DNA from: Phycisphaerales bacterium
GTDB taxonomy: Bacteria; Planctomycetota; Phycisphaerae; Phycisphaerales; SM1A02
Direction: 5' to 3'
DNA length: 64,000 nucleotides
NCBI GenBank assembly: GCA_022446885.1
Contig: JAKVBU010000011.1
Location: 89,210 to 153,209 of the forward strand
Made by a program: the position numbers and the translations under genes
In this document: positions 16,354 to 25,314 of the stretch, one piece after another
Position numbering within the stretch: position 1 is the stretch's first letter
Layout: every line of letters starts with the position of its first letter
The notes under the pieces: generated by a model
What the model was told of the DNA's origin: nothing
Seen by the model: the letters and a program-made list of their open reading frames with translations, nothing else
Database searches by the model: none

Positions 16354-18711
16354 TCAGAACGGAAGGTCTGCAGCGAAACTGAACAGTTGGGTCCTGTCCT
16401 CAGGTTGCTTGAGTATCGGGAACCCGAAATCGAATGCCAGCGGAGCCGAGCCAAGCGCCGCAATATACACCCGGAATCCAAACCCCACCGACGCCCTGTA
16501 GGGGGCCAGACCTGTCCTCGTGTTGACGGTGCCTGTATCTGTCCAGAGCACGCCATCAAGGAACTCACCCACCAACGGGAACTGGTACTGGCCGCCGACA
16601 AAGCACATCAGATCGCCGCCGACAACCGTATCCACCGGTACGCCGTTGAGTGTGCCCTTGGGGCCTATCCCCCGGAAATGGAAGCCTCGGAAGGAACGAC
16701 CGCCCATGTAGAACTTCTCGTAGTTGGGGGCTGCTCCGCCAAAGATCAGGCCAAAGCGGCCGTCCAGCCGGAGTGTTGATGGCCGCCCGAGAAAGTCGCG
16801 GTCGAGCAGAAGATAGGTCGTGTAGTTGACGGTAGACCGGTTGAACTTCACATTGCCCGCAAACGCGCCGTAGTTGGAATAGGACAGTGCCAGCCGGCTT
16901 CCCGCTGTCGGCCGCATGAACGAATTCAGTGTGGTCCGCACCAATGACCCACCCAGGCTCACCAGATTGTCCGGGCCGGTGTCGGCACGAACTTGATCAG
17001 GGGCGTCGTCAGCGATCTCAGTCAAGCGAACGTTGGTGTACTCCAGCCTCAGATCGCCGTACCAGATGTCACCCAATCGTCGGCTGACGGTCATCCCGCC
17101 GTAGAGCCGCTGTTCCGTGTATTGCTCGTAGATTCGGCGGTAGAACCCGCCTGCACCACCCAGTGAGATGGGTGTGTCGAGGAATCGCGGTTCAGTCAGC
17201 GAAATGTCGTACGAGAAGATCTCGGTGCCGGGCTGGAAGTTCATGGCAAACTTCTGGCCGGCACCACGCAGGGCGCGTCCGGCAAAGAACTCGCCCAGCG
17301 TCTGAGGCGCATCGGCCACATCGAAGTTGTTCTGCGTGAGTGAGATGTTGCCCAGCACGCCCGAATCGGACCCCAGACCAACGCCGAAGTTGATCGAACC
17401 CGTGTTCTTCTCCTTCACCTCGATGAGCACATCTCGCTCACCGGGGTGATCAGGGTCCTCACGCTGCACCCGCACCTTGGCCTCACTAAAGAGGCCCGAC
17501 TGAGTGATTCGCTCTTCTGTCCGCTTGAGCTCGCGCACGTCGAATCGGTGGCCTGGCGCCAATTGGGTCATCCCCCGGATGACCCGATCCTGCGTCAGTG
17601 TGTTTCCGGTGATGTTCACCAGGCCGACGTCAGCAACTCGCCCCTCGTCAATCTGAACGAGCAAGTCGATCTCGGTCGTGTCACCAAGCCGAATTGGCTC
17701 TGCCCTGACATGGGTGTCCAGCCACCCCATCACGCCATAGGCGTCTCGCACGGCGTCCATTGAGCGGCGGACGAGATCTGCACGAAACGCGTCGCCAACC
17801 TTGATGGTCATCATGGCGGCGACCTGCGATCTGGAGAGACCTTCCGTGGGGCCGCCCTCAACCGTGCGAACCTGAATTCGCCCGACCGTGTACCTCTGCC
17901 CCTCTTCAACCAGGAATATGACCTTCGCTTCACGTTGATCCGGACTGATCTCCACTGTTCGATCCACCCGAACGTCGATCCAGCCGCGGTCTCGATAGAA
18001 CGCCGTGAGCTTGCCCACGTCCTTCGTGAGTTCGTCCTCATCAAGCGCTGCTCGCTCGAGCAACGGGATCCAAGTGGACGTCTCGATTTGAGCCCGGAGC
18101 TTCTTATCGGTGAAGGCCCGCGTACCGACAAACTCGATCGCTCGAATTCGCACGCGAGGCCCTTCGATCACCTCGTAGATGAGCACACCATCGTCTGAAA
18201 GCTGCTTCTGATCGACGGTGATCTCGACGAGGTAGAACCCCTTGGCCTTGTACATGTCCTCCATCAGGCGGACACCACGCTGGATCAGGAAGTCATCCCG
18301 TGGCGACCCACGGTGCAGCCCGGTGGGAGCCAGTAGCGCCCCATCATCGAGCATGCTGTTCCCGACCACGGAGACTTCAGCGAGCAACTCCTCCTCCTGG
18401 AAGAGATATCGCAGCACAACCGTTCCATCGGTTTGCAGCTCGGCCACGACATCGATGCTCTTGAAATCGCCCAGTCGGGTCAGGCGATTGACGTCTCCAC
18501 GGGCGGTCTCGGGGTCATAGGCCTGCCCCACCCGGGAACGGATGTTGTTGAGCACTTTCTGCTCGGACACACGCCGAAGCCCATGCAACTGGATGTCGCT
18601 TACCGGCCGATCTGCCAGTTGATCATCGGCGACAGCAACCTGTGTGAACAAGGGCCCTGAAGGGGCCGCCAGCACAAGCAGTCCAACGACGATCGCAATC
18701 AGGGGACGCAT
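16354..18711 (-). CDS. bamA: Outer-membrane protein assembly factor BamA
   Basis: BamA inserts beta-barrel proteins into the outer membrane. The 785-residue protein starts MRPLIAIVVGLLVLAAPSG (signal peptide), carries POTRA domains over about residues 35-430 (repeats around VSDIQLHGLRRVSEQ, RIRAIEFVGTRAFTD, DVGLVNITGNTLTQDRVIR), and ends in a 16-strand barrel with GSINFGVGLGSDSG and the terminal Phe of LFSFAADLPF, the usual outer-membrane beta-signal. RGFHFRGIGP is the loop L6 region that carries the (V/I)RGF-type motif. The frame is open to 18924, but the signal peptide and a TACACT hexamer 13 nt upstream support 18711. It heads the envelope operon and is divergent from lpxD2. Confidence 0.95.
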   Translation of the reverse strand: MRPLIAIVVGLLVLAAPSGPLFTQVAVADDQLADRPVSDIQLHGLRRVSEQKVLNNIRSRVGQAYDPETARGDVNRLTRLGDFKSIDVVAELQTDGTVVLRYLFQEEELLAEVSVVGNSMLDDGALLAPTGLHRGSPRDDFLIQRGVRLMEDMYKAKGFYLVEITVDQKQLSDDGVLIYEVIEGPRVRIRAIEFVGTRAFTDKKLRAQIETSTWIPLLERAALDEDELTKDVGKLTAFYRDRGWIDVRVDRTVEISPDQREAKVIFLVEEGQRYTVGRIQVRTVEGGPTEGLSRSQVAAMMTIKVGDAFRADLVRRSMDAVRDAYGVMGWLDTHVRAEPIRLGDTTEIDLLVQIDEGRVADVGLVNITGNTLTQDRVIRGMTQLAPGHRFDVRELKRTEERITQSGLFSEAKVRVQREDPDHPGERDVLIEVKEKNTGSINFGVGLGSDSGVLGNISLTQNNFDVADAPQTLGEFFAGRALRGAGQKFAMNFQPGTEIFSYDISLTEPRFLDTPISLGGAGGFYRRIYEQYTEQRLYGGMTVSRRLGDIWYGDLRLEYTNVRLTEIADDAPDQVRADTGPDNLVSLGGSLVRTTLNSFMRPTAGSRLALSYSNYGAFAGNVKFNRSTVNYTTYLLLDRDFLGRPSTLRLDGRFGLIFGGAAPNYEKFYMGGRSFRGFHFRGIGPKGTLNGVPVDTVVGGDLMCFVGGQYQFPLVGEFLDGVLWTDTGTVNTRTGLAPYRASVGFGFRVYIAALGSAPLAFDFGFPILKQPEDRTQLFSFAADLPF

Positions 18712-18724
18712 TCCAGCTGATTGA

Positions 18725-18730
18725 AGTGTA
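18725..18730 (-). promoter_or_regulatory. -10-like TACACT upstream of bamA
   Basis: The minus strand reads GGGTACACTTCAATCAG and the ATG is 13 nt after the hexamer. It would give a short leader of about six bases. No clear -35 is seen. Confidence 0.4.
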
Positions 18731-18770
18731 CCCGGCCCACCTGCCTCATCGCCGCGGCCGGGGGCTGTGA

Positions 18771-18776
18771 TACGCT
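18771..18776 (+). promoter_or_regulatory. -10-like TACGCT upstream of lpxD2
   Basis: GATACGCT ends 14 nt before the ATG at 18791, divergent from the bamA promoter. No good -35 is evident. Confidence 0.35.
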
Positions 18777-18790
18777 GCCCACTTGGCACC

Positions 18791-19858
18791 ATGACAGCCC
18801 CCAGAACATTGCAGGATCTCGCCCAGTCACTCGGGGCCACGCTGGAGGGCGACGGGTCAGCGGTGGTTTCCAGATGCCGTGGCATCGCTGATGCCCAAGC
18901 TGGCGATCTGACCTTTCTGGCCAACGCCCGCTACCGCGACCATGTCAAATCCACCAAGGCCACGGCGATCCTGATCGATCAAAGCTCACCTTGCCCGGAC
19001 GGACTCTCTGCACTGCGGTGCGACGACCCATATCTGGCCTTCCGCAACGCGATGATCGAGCTCCACGGGTGGCGTGAGCATCCCGAACCGATGGCCAGTA
19101 CCGACGGCGTCAGCGAGAAGGCCGCCGTTCACCCCACGGCCTCGGTCGGCGATGGCACGCGGGTGCACCCATTCGCGGTCATCGACGAAGGGGCTCAGGT
19201 TGGGCGTGACTGCACGATCTATCCCGGGGCCTACATCGGCGTCAATGCCCGAGTTGGCGATGGTTGCCTGCTCTTCCCCAACTGCGTGATCTATGACGGC
19301 GTCCAATTGGGCGACCGCGTCACCGTGCATGGCGGCACGGTCGTTGGATCGGATGGCTTCGGATATGCCACAGCGGGCGGTGTGCACCACAAGATCCCCC
19401 AGCAGGGCACGGTTCGAGTCGAGAGTGATGTGGAATTCGGCGGCAATTGCGCCATTGAGCGTGCGGCCATGGGCGAGACCGTGGTGGGAGAGGGCACCAA
19501 ATTCGCCGATCTCATCTCGATTGGCCACGGCACGACCATCGGGGCACATTGTCTCCTCGTTTCACTGGTAGGGGTCGCCGGCAGCGTCACGATGGGCAAT
19601 CACGTGGTGCTCGGAGGGCAGGTCGGCATTGCAGGCCATCTTCGAATCGGCGATGGCGTACGGGCCTTGGCCCAGTCGGGCATCGCCGGTGATATTGAGT
19701 CCGGGCAGATTGTGGGCGGTGCCCCTGCAATTCCAGCTGATCAGGCCAAACGGAACTTCATGGCCATGGCGTCACTGTCACAGCTGCTCAAGCGAGTACG
19801 CAAGCTCGAACGTGAAGCCGACAGGCGCAGCGCAGCGGCTCAAGACGACGAGCGGTAG
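18791..19858 (+). CDS. Second LpxD-like UDP-3-O-acyl-glucosamine N-acyltransferase
   Basis: This 355-residue protein has the LpxD plan: N-terminal domain (LQDLAQSLGATLEGDG, ADAQAGDLTFLANARY), hexapeptide beta-helix (about 100-310) and a helical tail with a coiled-coil-like end (LLKRVRKLEREADRR). The His expected to be catalytic is in ADLISIGHGTTIGAHC, but the flanking residues differ from the operon copy's AHNC. It stands alone, divergent from the bamA operon, and its 3' end overlaps convergent gcvT by 19 bp. The start at 18791 gives the family N-terminus MTAPRTLQDL; the frame is open upstream to 18767. Different acyl preference, or a non-lipid-A sugar substrate, is possible. Confidence 0.85.
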   Translation: MTAPRTLQDLAQSLGATLEGDGSAVVSRCRGIADAQAGDLTFLANARYRDHVKSTKATAILIDQSSPCPDGLSALRCDDPYLAFRNAMIELHGWREHPEPMASTDGVSEKAAVHPTASVGDGTRVHPFAVIDEGAQVGRDCTIYPGAYIGVNARVGDGCLLFPNCVIYDGVQLGDRVTVHGGTVVGSDGFGYATAGGVHHKIPQQGTVRVESDVEFGGNCAIERAAMGETVVGEGTKFADLISIGHGTTIGAHCLLVSLVGVAGSVTMGNHVVLGGQVGIAGHLRIGDGVRALAQSGIAGDIESGQIVGGAPAIPADQAKRNFMAMASLSQLLKRVRKLEREADRRSAAAQDDER

Positions 19859-20955
19859 TCGAAGGGCAGTTTGCAGACGACTGCCGGGGTGGTGGACCGA
19901 CCCAGATCAACCTCGACCTGCGTCCCCACCTGGGCGTGATCCATCTGCATGTGGGCCATGGCGATCGAAGCATCAAGCGAAGGGCTCAGGCACCCGCTGG
20001 TGATCGTGCCGACCACCGATGAACCTGCCTGCACCGACATGCCTTGCCTGGCAGCTCGCCGCCCCTCCAGCAGCAGCCCACGCAGCGTGGTCTTCGGGCC
20101 TGCCTCTTGGATCTTCTGCAGCGCCTCTTGCCCGATGAAGCCGCCGGGCTTGTCGAGGCTCACCGCAAAATCCAGCCCTGCAGACAACGGATCCGTGTGC
20201 TCATCAATCTCGTGCCCGTACAGGGCCATGCCCGCCTCCAGTCGAAGGGAGTCTCTGGCGCCAAGACCGCAGGGCTTGACCACAGACTGCCCTTCTTCAA
20301 GATTTCCGAGCATCATCTTCACTGCCTTTGATGCCAAGGCCCGTGGCAAGATGGCCTCGATGCCGTCCTCTCCGGTGTACCCGGTCCGGGAGATGAGAAA
20401 CTTGGCGATGAGCACCTGCTTGGTTTGGAATCGATATCGCTTGAGGTCAGGAATCGAACGGGAGAAGCGCCCGATCAAGTCCATCACGTTTGGCCCTTGC
20501 ACCGCGACCATGGCCGTCGTCGTCGTCTCATCTGTCATCTTGAAGACAGAAGTGCCCTTGCAGGCGCCGACGTGATCGATGATCTTGATGCGGTTGGCCG
20601 CATTGCAGACCATCAGGCACTCCGCTTCGTCCACGCGGTAGACCAGCACATCGTCCCGGCACCCCCCCTGCTCGTTGCACACGATTCCGTATCGCACCTG
20701 CCCCGGAGCCATGTCAACCACGTTGCGGGTGACGAGTCGGTCGAGAAACGCCACTGCATCACGACCCTTGAATCGCAGTCGCCCCATGTGGGAGACGTCG
20801 AACAGCCCGCCACTGGATCGCACCTGCCGGTGCTCGTCGATGATCGACCCGTAGTGCAGGGGCATCGACCACCCGGAGTAATCGACGAGCTTCCCGCCGT
20901 GGTCAATGTGGAATTGGTGGAAGGGCGTGGTCTGCAGTTCGGTCGCGGTTGCCAT
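19840..20955 (-). CDS. gcvT: Glycine cleavage system T protein (aminomethyltransferase)
   Basis: GcvT releases ammonia from aminomethyl-H protein and passes the C1 unit to tetrahydrofolate. The 371-residue protein shows the family N-terminus (HHHGGKLVDYSGW-like, here IDHGGKLVDYSGWSMPL), GLFDVSHMG, GQVRYGIVCNEQGG, RTGYTGEDG and LRLEAGMALYGHEI, in the expected order. Asp in DYSGW and the RxGY region correspond to folate-binding parts. The length is normal (about 365). The gcvH and gcvP genes are not in the window. No riboswitch is visible: the 39-bp region to the sigma factor gene is too short, and a TACCAT hexamer sits 6 nt before the ATG. Confidence 0.95.
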   Translation of the reverse strand: MATATELQTTPFHQFHIDHGGKLVDYSGWSMPLHYGSIIDEHRQVRSSGGLFDVSHMGRLRFKGRDAVAFLDRLVTRNVVDMAPGQVRYGIVCNEQGGCRDDVLVYRVDEAECLMVCNAANRIKIIDHVGACKGTSVFKMTDETTTTAMVAVQGPNVMDLIGRFSRSIPDLKRYRFQTKQVLIAKFLISRTGYTGEDGIEAILPRALASKAVKMMLGNLEEGQSVVKPCGLGARDSLRLEAGMALYGHEIDEHTDPLSAGLDFAVSLDKPGGFIGQEALQKIQEAGPKTTLRGLLLEGRRAARQGMSVQAGSSVVGTITSGCLSPSLDASIAMAHMQMDHAQVGTQVEVDLGRSTTPAVVCKLPFDYRSSS

Positions 20956-20961
20956 CGCGGA

Positions 20962-20967
20962 ATGGTA
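20962..20967 (-). promoter_or_regulatory. -10-like TACCAT 6 nt before gcvT start
   Basis: The minus strand reads GGATACCAT, TCCGCG, ATG, with no Shine-Dalgarno sequence. It would allow a gcvT transcript separate from the sigma factor gene 39 bp upstream. Confidence 0.45.
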
Positions 20968-20994
20968 TCCACAGATGGGTACTGCCGACCGTCG

Positions 20995-21852
20995 TCAGGA
21001 GGCCTTTCGTTGGGCGTACCCCGGACGGGCACGCTGGCTGAGTCGCTTTTGGATGCGCTGGAGCGTTTCCATCTCGATCTGCCTGACCCGTTCTCTCGTG
21101 AGCCCGATGACGGCACCGATCTGCTTGAGCGTCAGAGGAGACTGCCCCTCCAGGCCGAATCGCAGCTTCAGTACCCGGCGATCGCGATCGGCGAGTTCCT
21201 CGATGACTTCCAACACCACCTCAAGATCGTCGTTTCGTTCGACACTCGTCTCGGGCCGGCTGTTTCGTTGATCCTCAAGGACCTCCGTGAAGTCCAGTGA
21301 GTCGCCATCGTCGCTCATGCCGGTACGTCGAGCGGATCGGCGAGTCTGCATCGCCTGCACAACGATCTCAGCCTTCCGGCGTGGCAACTCCAACACCTTG
21401 GCCGTCTCGTCAATCGTCGGTGGGCGGCCCAGGTCCTCTTCCAGCCTCGCCGACTCACGGCGCCATCGCCCGATGAGCTCAACCATGTAGGCCGGCACAT
21501 GAATCGGTTGCGTGGCGTTGAGCAGCATCCGCTTGATCGCCTGCTTGATCCACCAGGCCGCGTACGTTGAGAATCTCGCGCCCTGGGCGGGGTCAAATCC
21601 CTCAACCGCTCGAATGAGTCCGATATTCCCCTCTTCAATGAGGTCGCTCAGGGGCATGCCTCGGTGGATGAACTGCTTGCCGATCGCCACAACCAGCCGC
21701 AGATTGGCCCGAATCATGCGGTCTTTGGACTCCAGACAGCCATCGTTGATGATCCGCCAACCGAGTTCTCGCTCCTGCAAGGGGGTCAGCAGGGGCACCT
21801 CGTTGATGTCTCGCAGATACGTCTCAAGATTCCGGTCGTTGAATCGTGCCAT
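20995..21852 (-). CDS. Short RpoD/SigA-family RNA polymerase sigma factor
   Basis: The 285-residue protein is a sigma-70 of group 1/2 type without region 1.1. Region 1.2 is LETYLRDINEVPLLT, region 2 is NLRLVVAIGKQF...RFSTYAAWWIKQAI (core binding and -10 recognition), region 3 is HVPAYMVELIGRWRRE..., and region 4.2 is LTLKQIGAVIGLTRERVRQIE (-35 recognition helix-turn-helix). The ATG at 21852 has GAGG 6-9 nt upstream; the frame is open to 21906. Its short length fits an alternative RpoS/SigB-like group 2 factor or a compact primary factor as common in planctomycetes. It is divergent from the UVR-motif gene, across 233 bp rich in inverted repeats. Confidence 0.9.
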   Translation of the reverse strand: MARFNDRNLETYLRDINEVPLLTPLQERELGWRIINDGCLESKDRMIRANLRLVVAIGKQFIHRGMPLSDLIEEGNIGLIRAVEGFDPAQGARFSTYAAWWIKQAIKRMLLNATQPIHVPAYMVELIGRWRRESARLEEDLGRPPTIDETAKVLELPRRKAEIVVQAMQTRRSARRTGMSDDGDSLDFTEVLEDQRNSRPETSVERNDDLEVVLEVIEELADRDRRVLKLRFGLEGQSPLTLKQIGAVIGLTRERVRQIEMETLQRIQKRLSQRARPGYAQRKAS

Positions 21853-22085
21853 CGTTGCCTCAGCGTCGTCCCTGTTCCAATGCCCTGTCCATGACATGGA
21901 CTCCATAAGCCCGTCTGCCGCCGCGATATACGCGGGCCTCCGGCAGACAGTGGAGCCATGGCTCGGCGCACAGCATCGACTCGACTATGCCGCCGCTTGA
22001 GCCACGTGTGCCGTATTTGCGGGACTTGAGGGCGTTTCTCGCCTCAAGTGCCCGCACCACCCGAAATCAGGACAGGATTCCCCTC
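21853..22085. promoter_or_regulatory. Divergent sigma factor / UVR intergenic region with three dyads
   Basis: This 233-bp region has no supported gene. It holds a compound inverted repeat (GTCTGCCG 21913-21920 with CGGCAGAC 21941-21948, and inside it CCGCG/CGCGG around ATATA), a 12-bp palindrome GAGCCATGGCTC at 21953-21964, and a long imperfect hairpin at 22019-22055. None has a T-run, so they are more likely operators or leader structures than terminators. Confidence 0.5.
22019..22055 (+). repeat. Imperfect inverted repeat in UVR-gene leader
   Basis: The arms GCGGGACTTGAGGGCG and CGCCTCAAGTGCCCGC pair around TTTCT with one or two mismatches or bulges, ending 31 nt before the GTG at 22086. 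A stable RNA hairpin in the leader is likely if transcription starts upstream. Confidence 0.6.
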
Positions 22086-22793
22086 GTGAGCGACTCGCAT
22101 GACATTTCAATCCCACTTGAAGCCTGGGCCTGGGATCCCGCTGGGCTCAATGCCAGGCAGATCCAGTTGAACGACGGCCGGCAGGTGATTCAGGTCCGTC
22201 TGGAACTGGGCCTGCTGCAGATGGAAATGACCGGTCGCCCCGATGGAACGCGACCGCAGGGCCAGGAGACCTGGCTGGATGTCGCGATCAAAGGAGGCGA
22301 TTCATCGCTCACCGAGGATGCCCTACAAGCCTCGATTCGAGCCGAGATTCTCCAGCTCTTCCAACGAGTCGCAGCAGCACGGGCCCTCGGCATTGCCCAG
22401 TTGGTGCTTCATGACGCCGACGGCATTCTAAAGCGAATGGACTGGTGCCACGGCGAGGGCGACGATGCCGCCCGAATCGAGTCGCTTCGCCCACAGGCGC
22501 TTCTACTGCGAGCGCGGGCCGGGGCGGAACTCGCGATGGCTGCTGGTCGCCCGGACGCCGCCCGTAAAGCGCTCGCCAGCGGGCTTGAGGATCTCTCCCA
22601 GTGCCTGCCACATGACCAGTTCGACGCCCGCCCGGAAGTCGCTGCGCTACGAGAAATGCACGCCTTGCTCGTGCCTCGGCTGCCTGCATCCCAACGGGTC
22701 GAACTGCAGACTCGATTGGCCGAAGCGCTGGCGAGTGAGAACTACGAACTCGCTGCGATCCTGCGAAACGAGATCCGTCAGTTGCTCGACTGA
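22086..22793 (+). CDS. UVR-motif (UvrB/UvrC-type) protein of unknown function
   Basis: The 235-residue protein ends in LQTRLAEALASENYELAAILRNEIRQLLD, the UVR motif shared by UvrB, UvrC and some McsA/ClpC-type regulators, where it makes helical protein-protein contacts. The N-terminal part (QIQLNDGRQVIQVRLELGLLQMEMTGRPDG) starts with two beta strands and is often annotated as a UVR domain protein; the middle is helical. Start: the GTG at 22086 is chosen because AGGA precedes it; the frame is open from 21987, through a hairpin that does not look coding. The 3' end overlaps the convergent 22778 gene by 16 bp. DNA repair or protease adaptor roles are unproven. Confidence 0.7.
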   Translation: MSDSHDISIPLEAWAWDPAGLNARQIQLNDGRQVIQVRLELGLLQMEMTGRPDGTRPQGQETWLDVAIKGGDSSLTEDALQASIRAEILQLFQRVAAARALGIAQLVLHDADGILKRMDWCHGEGDDAARIESLRPQALLLRARAGAELAMAAGRPDAARKALASGLEDLSQCLPHDQFDARPEVAALREMHALLVPRLPASQRVELQTRLAEALASENYELAAILRNEIRQLLD

Positions 22794-24868
22794 ATTGCCG
22801 CCTGAATTGGCCCCGCCCACACTGTGCCTCCCAGATCGGGAGCTGCATGTCGCAATCGCTCCACTCGCGCCCGCAGTTCAGCATCCGGCCGTCCTGCCCA
22901 CCGGGCCAGTTGCAGCATCCGCAACTGTGCCAACCACCACCGGTCCGGCCCCGCATCCACCGGAGCCGCCGCGAGCGTTCGATACAGCACCATTGCTTCC
23001 TCACGCTGCTCGGGCTCGGGGGCATCCGACAGCAACTCGGCCAACCCAAACATGGCATTCGCAGCCGTAGGGTGCGACTGCAAGATGGCTCGATAGCGAT
23101 CTGGCTCCCCGCGACCATCCAGCCTGAGTGCATCAGCGATCAGCAGCCGATCGGCGAGATCTCCATCGTCGAGATACTTCAGCAGCAAGGGCGTCAGTTC
23201 CCGAAGCCCTCGAGCGTCTGCAGGTGCAGGTGTTGGTGATCGATCTGCCCCATCCCCCATCACCGCCATCGCACGCTCGAGCAAGAGCCGCCGAACCTCA
23301 CTGGGCGCGTGGGCGTGGAGCGCGGCAACGGGCTGAGCCCCTTCTCCAAGTCGAAGGGCCAATCGGGCCCTGAGCCAAAGTGCGTCGCCTGTGTCCAGAT
23401 GCACTGCGGCCTCATCAGCGTCAAGCAGTTCTCCTGCCTCGTCCAGTCGATCGCGTTCGATTGCATGATCGATGAGCGCCGCCAACGTCCACCCGGCGGC
23501 CAACTGAGCCAGTTCAACCCGACTGGCGTCCTGTCTGTCAGTCATGGCGGCAGCCGCCGCCGCGCGAAGCCGCTGTACCTGTGGGGCCATTGCATCCAGA
23601 TCGAGTCGCCCCAACTGGGCAGCCGCTGCCGCAAGCGCAGCCGTCTGCAGCGACGACCCCGGTGGCACCTTCACCCACGCCGTGACAGCGCCTTTGATGT
23701 CTCCAGCGCGGCGAGCCTGTACTCCGGCCGCGACACTCGACACTTCTCTCTGAGGCAATTCGATGAGCCGATCGATCACTCCACCGTCGTCCGCATCGGC
23801 GGCAAGACCCAATGCCCAGGCAGCTGCCCGTCGGGCTGCAGTCGAATCTCCCGCCGCACCGGCGTGGGCCCACGCGGCCATGGCACGTGTCATCTCGCCC
23901 CGCGACTCCAGTGCCCGCGCTGCCCGACGAGAGGCCACTCGAGCCCATGGTGCTGCCGCAGATTCGACCGGCGCCGACGCCCAAGCGGCCAGATCGCCTC
24001 GTGTCACCATGGCCGCTGCATGCGTAGCGCGGCCCAGCGCCGTTCGGGCAAAGGGAAGCCCGTCCGCCTCAGGTAGTGCAGCCATTCGGTCTGCGAGCAG
24101 CGCGGCAGATTCGTCTTCCGACCAACCCCCCGCGACCAGCATCGGCAACGCGTCGGCAAGCAGCGCCTCTGAGGCCGAGACATCTGATACATCTCGAGCC
24201 CGAGACTCTGCAAACAAGAGCACCTGCCAAGGGGCTTCGGGCTGGGGCCACTGACCGGCCCCGAGCATTCTTCGCTTGGCCAGTTGAGCCAACCATCGTT
24301 CTGTCACCTCGCCCTGCTGCACAAGCATGGAGTGGCGATCAGAGCCTGCTCCAAGATCCCCAGCCGCATCGGCCGCCCACGCCGCAAGCCGAAGCAGTCG
24401 CGGATGGGCTCGCCTCAATGAGAGCCCCTGCCAAGCATTGTGAGCGTCGGCTGGCGCCACCTCACCCAATGCTGCCAGCAGCGTGATGGCCCCAGCGCGG
24501 AACGGCAGCAGTTGATGATGTCTCGACCCGGGCTCAAGTACACCCTCAAGCGCACCGAACATTGCGCCTGCTAGTTGGGCGGTCTCTTCACGCTCAGCCG
24601 GTGTGCTGATGTCAAGAAGGACACGCTCGGGGGCCAGAGATTGAGACCAAGCCAATGTCAGCAGGGATCGACTGAGCTCCAGGGCCGCTGCCGCCCGGTC
24701 TCGCTCACTCTCGGCTGCATCGAGCGCAGCGCGGTCAGCCGCAAGCCGCGCCTCAATCAACGCCGGCCGTGCAGCCGGAGCCGCCGCCATGACATCTTCC
24801 ATGGTTGGCGCATCCGCCATGGCCACAGAGGCAACACTCGCCATCAAAGCGAACAACCCCGAGGTCAC
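22778..24868 (-). CDS. Exported alpha-helical repeat protein in the Exb-type operon
   Basis: This 696-residue protein starts with a signal peptide (MTSGLFALMASVASVAMADA) and is otherwise rich in Ala/Leu/Arg helices, with repeating helical pairs that suggest a TPR-like solenoid, e.g. FGLAELLSDAPEPEQREEAMVLYRTL near the C-terminus. The GTG at 24868 overlaps the exbD stop by 4 bp (GTGA), which supports the start; the frame is open to 24949. As the last gene in the vwa-exbB-exbD-exbD order, it may be the periplasmic partner of the motor complex, as TPR proteins are in other Exb/Tol gene sets. No enzyme motif is seen. Function unknown. Confidence 0.7.
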   Translation of the reverse strand: MTSGLFALMASVASVAMADAPTMEDVMAAAPAARPALIEARLAADRAALDAAESERDRAAAALELSRSLLTLAWSQSLAPERVLLDISTPAEREETAQLAGAMFGALEGVLEPGSRHHQLLPFRAGAITLLAALGEVAPADAHNAWQGLSLRRAHPRLLRLAAWAADAAGDLGAGSDRHSMLVQQGEVTERWLAQLAKRRMLGAGQWPQPEAPWQVLLFAESRARDVSDVSASEALLADALPMLVAGGWSEDESAALLADRMAALPEADGLPFARTALGRATHAAAMVTRGDLAAWASAPVESAAAPWARVASRRAARALESRGEMTRAMAAWAHAGAAGDSTAARRAAAWALGLAADADDGGVIDRLIELPQREVSSVAAGVQARRAGDIKGAVTAWVKVPPGSSLQTAALAAAAAQLGRLDLDAMAPQVQRLRAAAAAAMTDRQDASRVELAQLAAGWTLAALIDHAIERDRLDEAGELLDADEAAVHLDTGDALWLRARLALRLGEGAQPVAALHAHAPSEVRRLLLERAMAVMGDGADRSPTPAPADARGLRELTPLLLKYLDDGDLADRLLIADALRLDGRGEPDRYRAILQSHPTAANAMFGLAELLSDAPEPEQREEAMVLYRTLAAAPVDAGPDRWWLAQLRMLQLARWAGRPDAELRARVERLRHAAPDLGGTVWAGPIQAAIQSSN

Positions 24869-25314
24869 GAACCACCTCGCTCGTCGATACGCACGTTCGA
24901 ATAGCCCGCCGTGATGGCGGCATTGAATGCCTCCACTGCGCCGGCCCAACCTGCCGAGGGTGAAACGAGGATTTCAACCGGGTGGTCAGGTGTGAACTTG
25001 GCGGCCCCGCCCTCGCCACGCAGGTTGGCCAACTGCTGCTGCAGGCTGACAACGGACCCGGTCGGCACGCCGTAGCCGGGGATGTTGTAGAGGGGCTTGG
25101 CTCGTGACCCAGGTGCGAGCACTTCCACCCTGAGAGGCGTGTCTTTCAAACTGAACGCCTCGCTGCCGATGCGGCGATCAGGTAGGTCCATTCGGAACGT
25201 CTCTTCAGCTGGAGAGAAGTCCGTGGCCACCATGAAGTAGATCAACAACAGAAACACCACATCAATCATCGAAGCGATGTTCAGCCCCATCTGAACTGGC
25301 GTGCGTCGCCTCAT
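24865..25314 (-). CDS. ExbD/TolR-type biopolymer transport protein (second copy)
   Basis: The 149-residue protein has a short N-terminal cytoplasmic tail (MRRRTPVQMGLNIASMID), one transmembrane helix (VVFLLLIYFMVATDF) carrying the conserved Asp of the proton path, and a periplasmic domain of about 100 residues. ExbD/TolR dimers sit in an ExbB/TolQ pentamer and drive an outer-membrane task with proton flow. The stop and start of adjacent genes overlap by 4 bp on both sides. Two ExbD copies next to each other, both with the N-terminal Asp (SMIDVVF / PLVDVVF), suggest a heterodimer. Confidence 0.88.
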   Translation of the reverse strand: MRRRTPVQMGLNIASMIDVVFLLLIYFMVATDFSPAEETFRMDLPDRRIGSEAFSLKDTPLRVEVLAPGSRAKPLYNIPGYGVPTGSVVSLQQQLANLRGEGGAAKFTPDHPVEILVSPSAGWAGAVEAFNAAITAGYSNVRIDERGGS

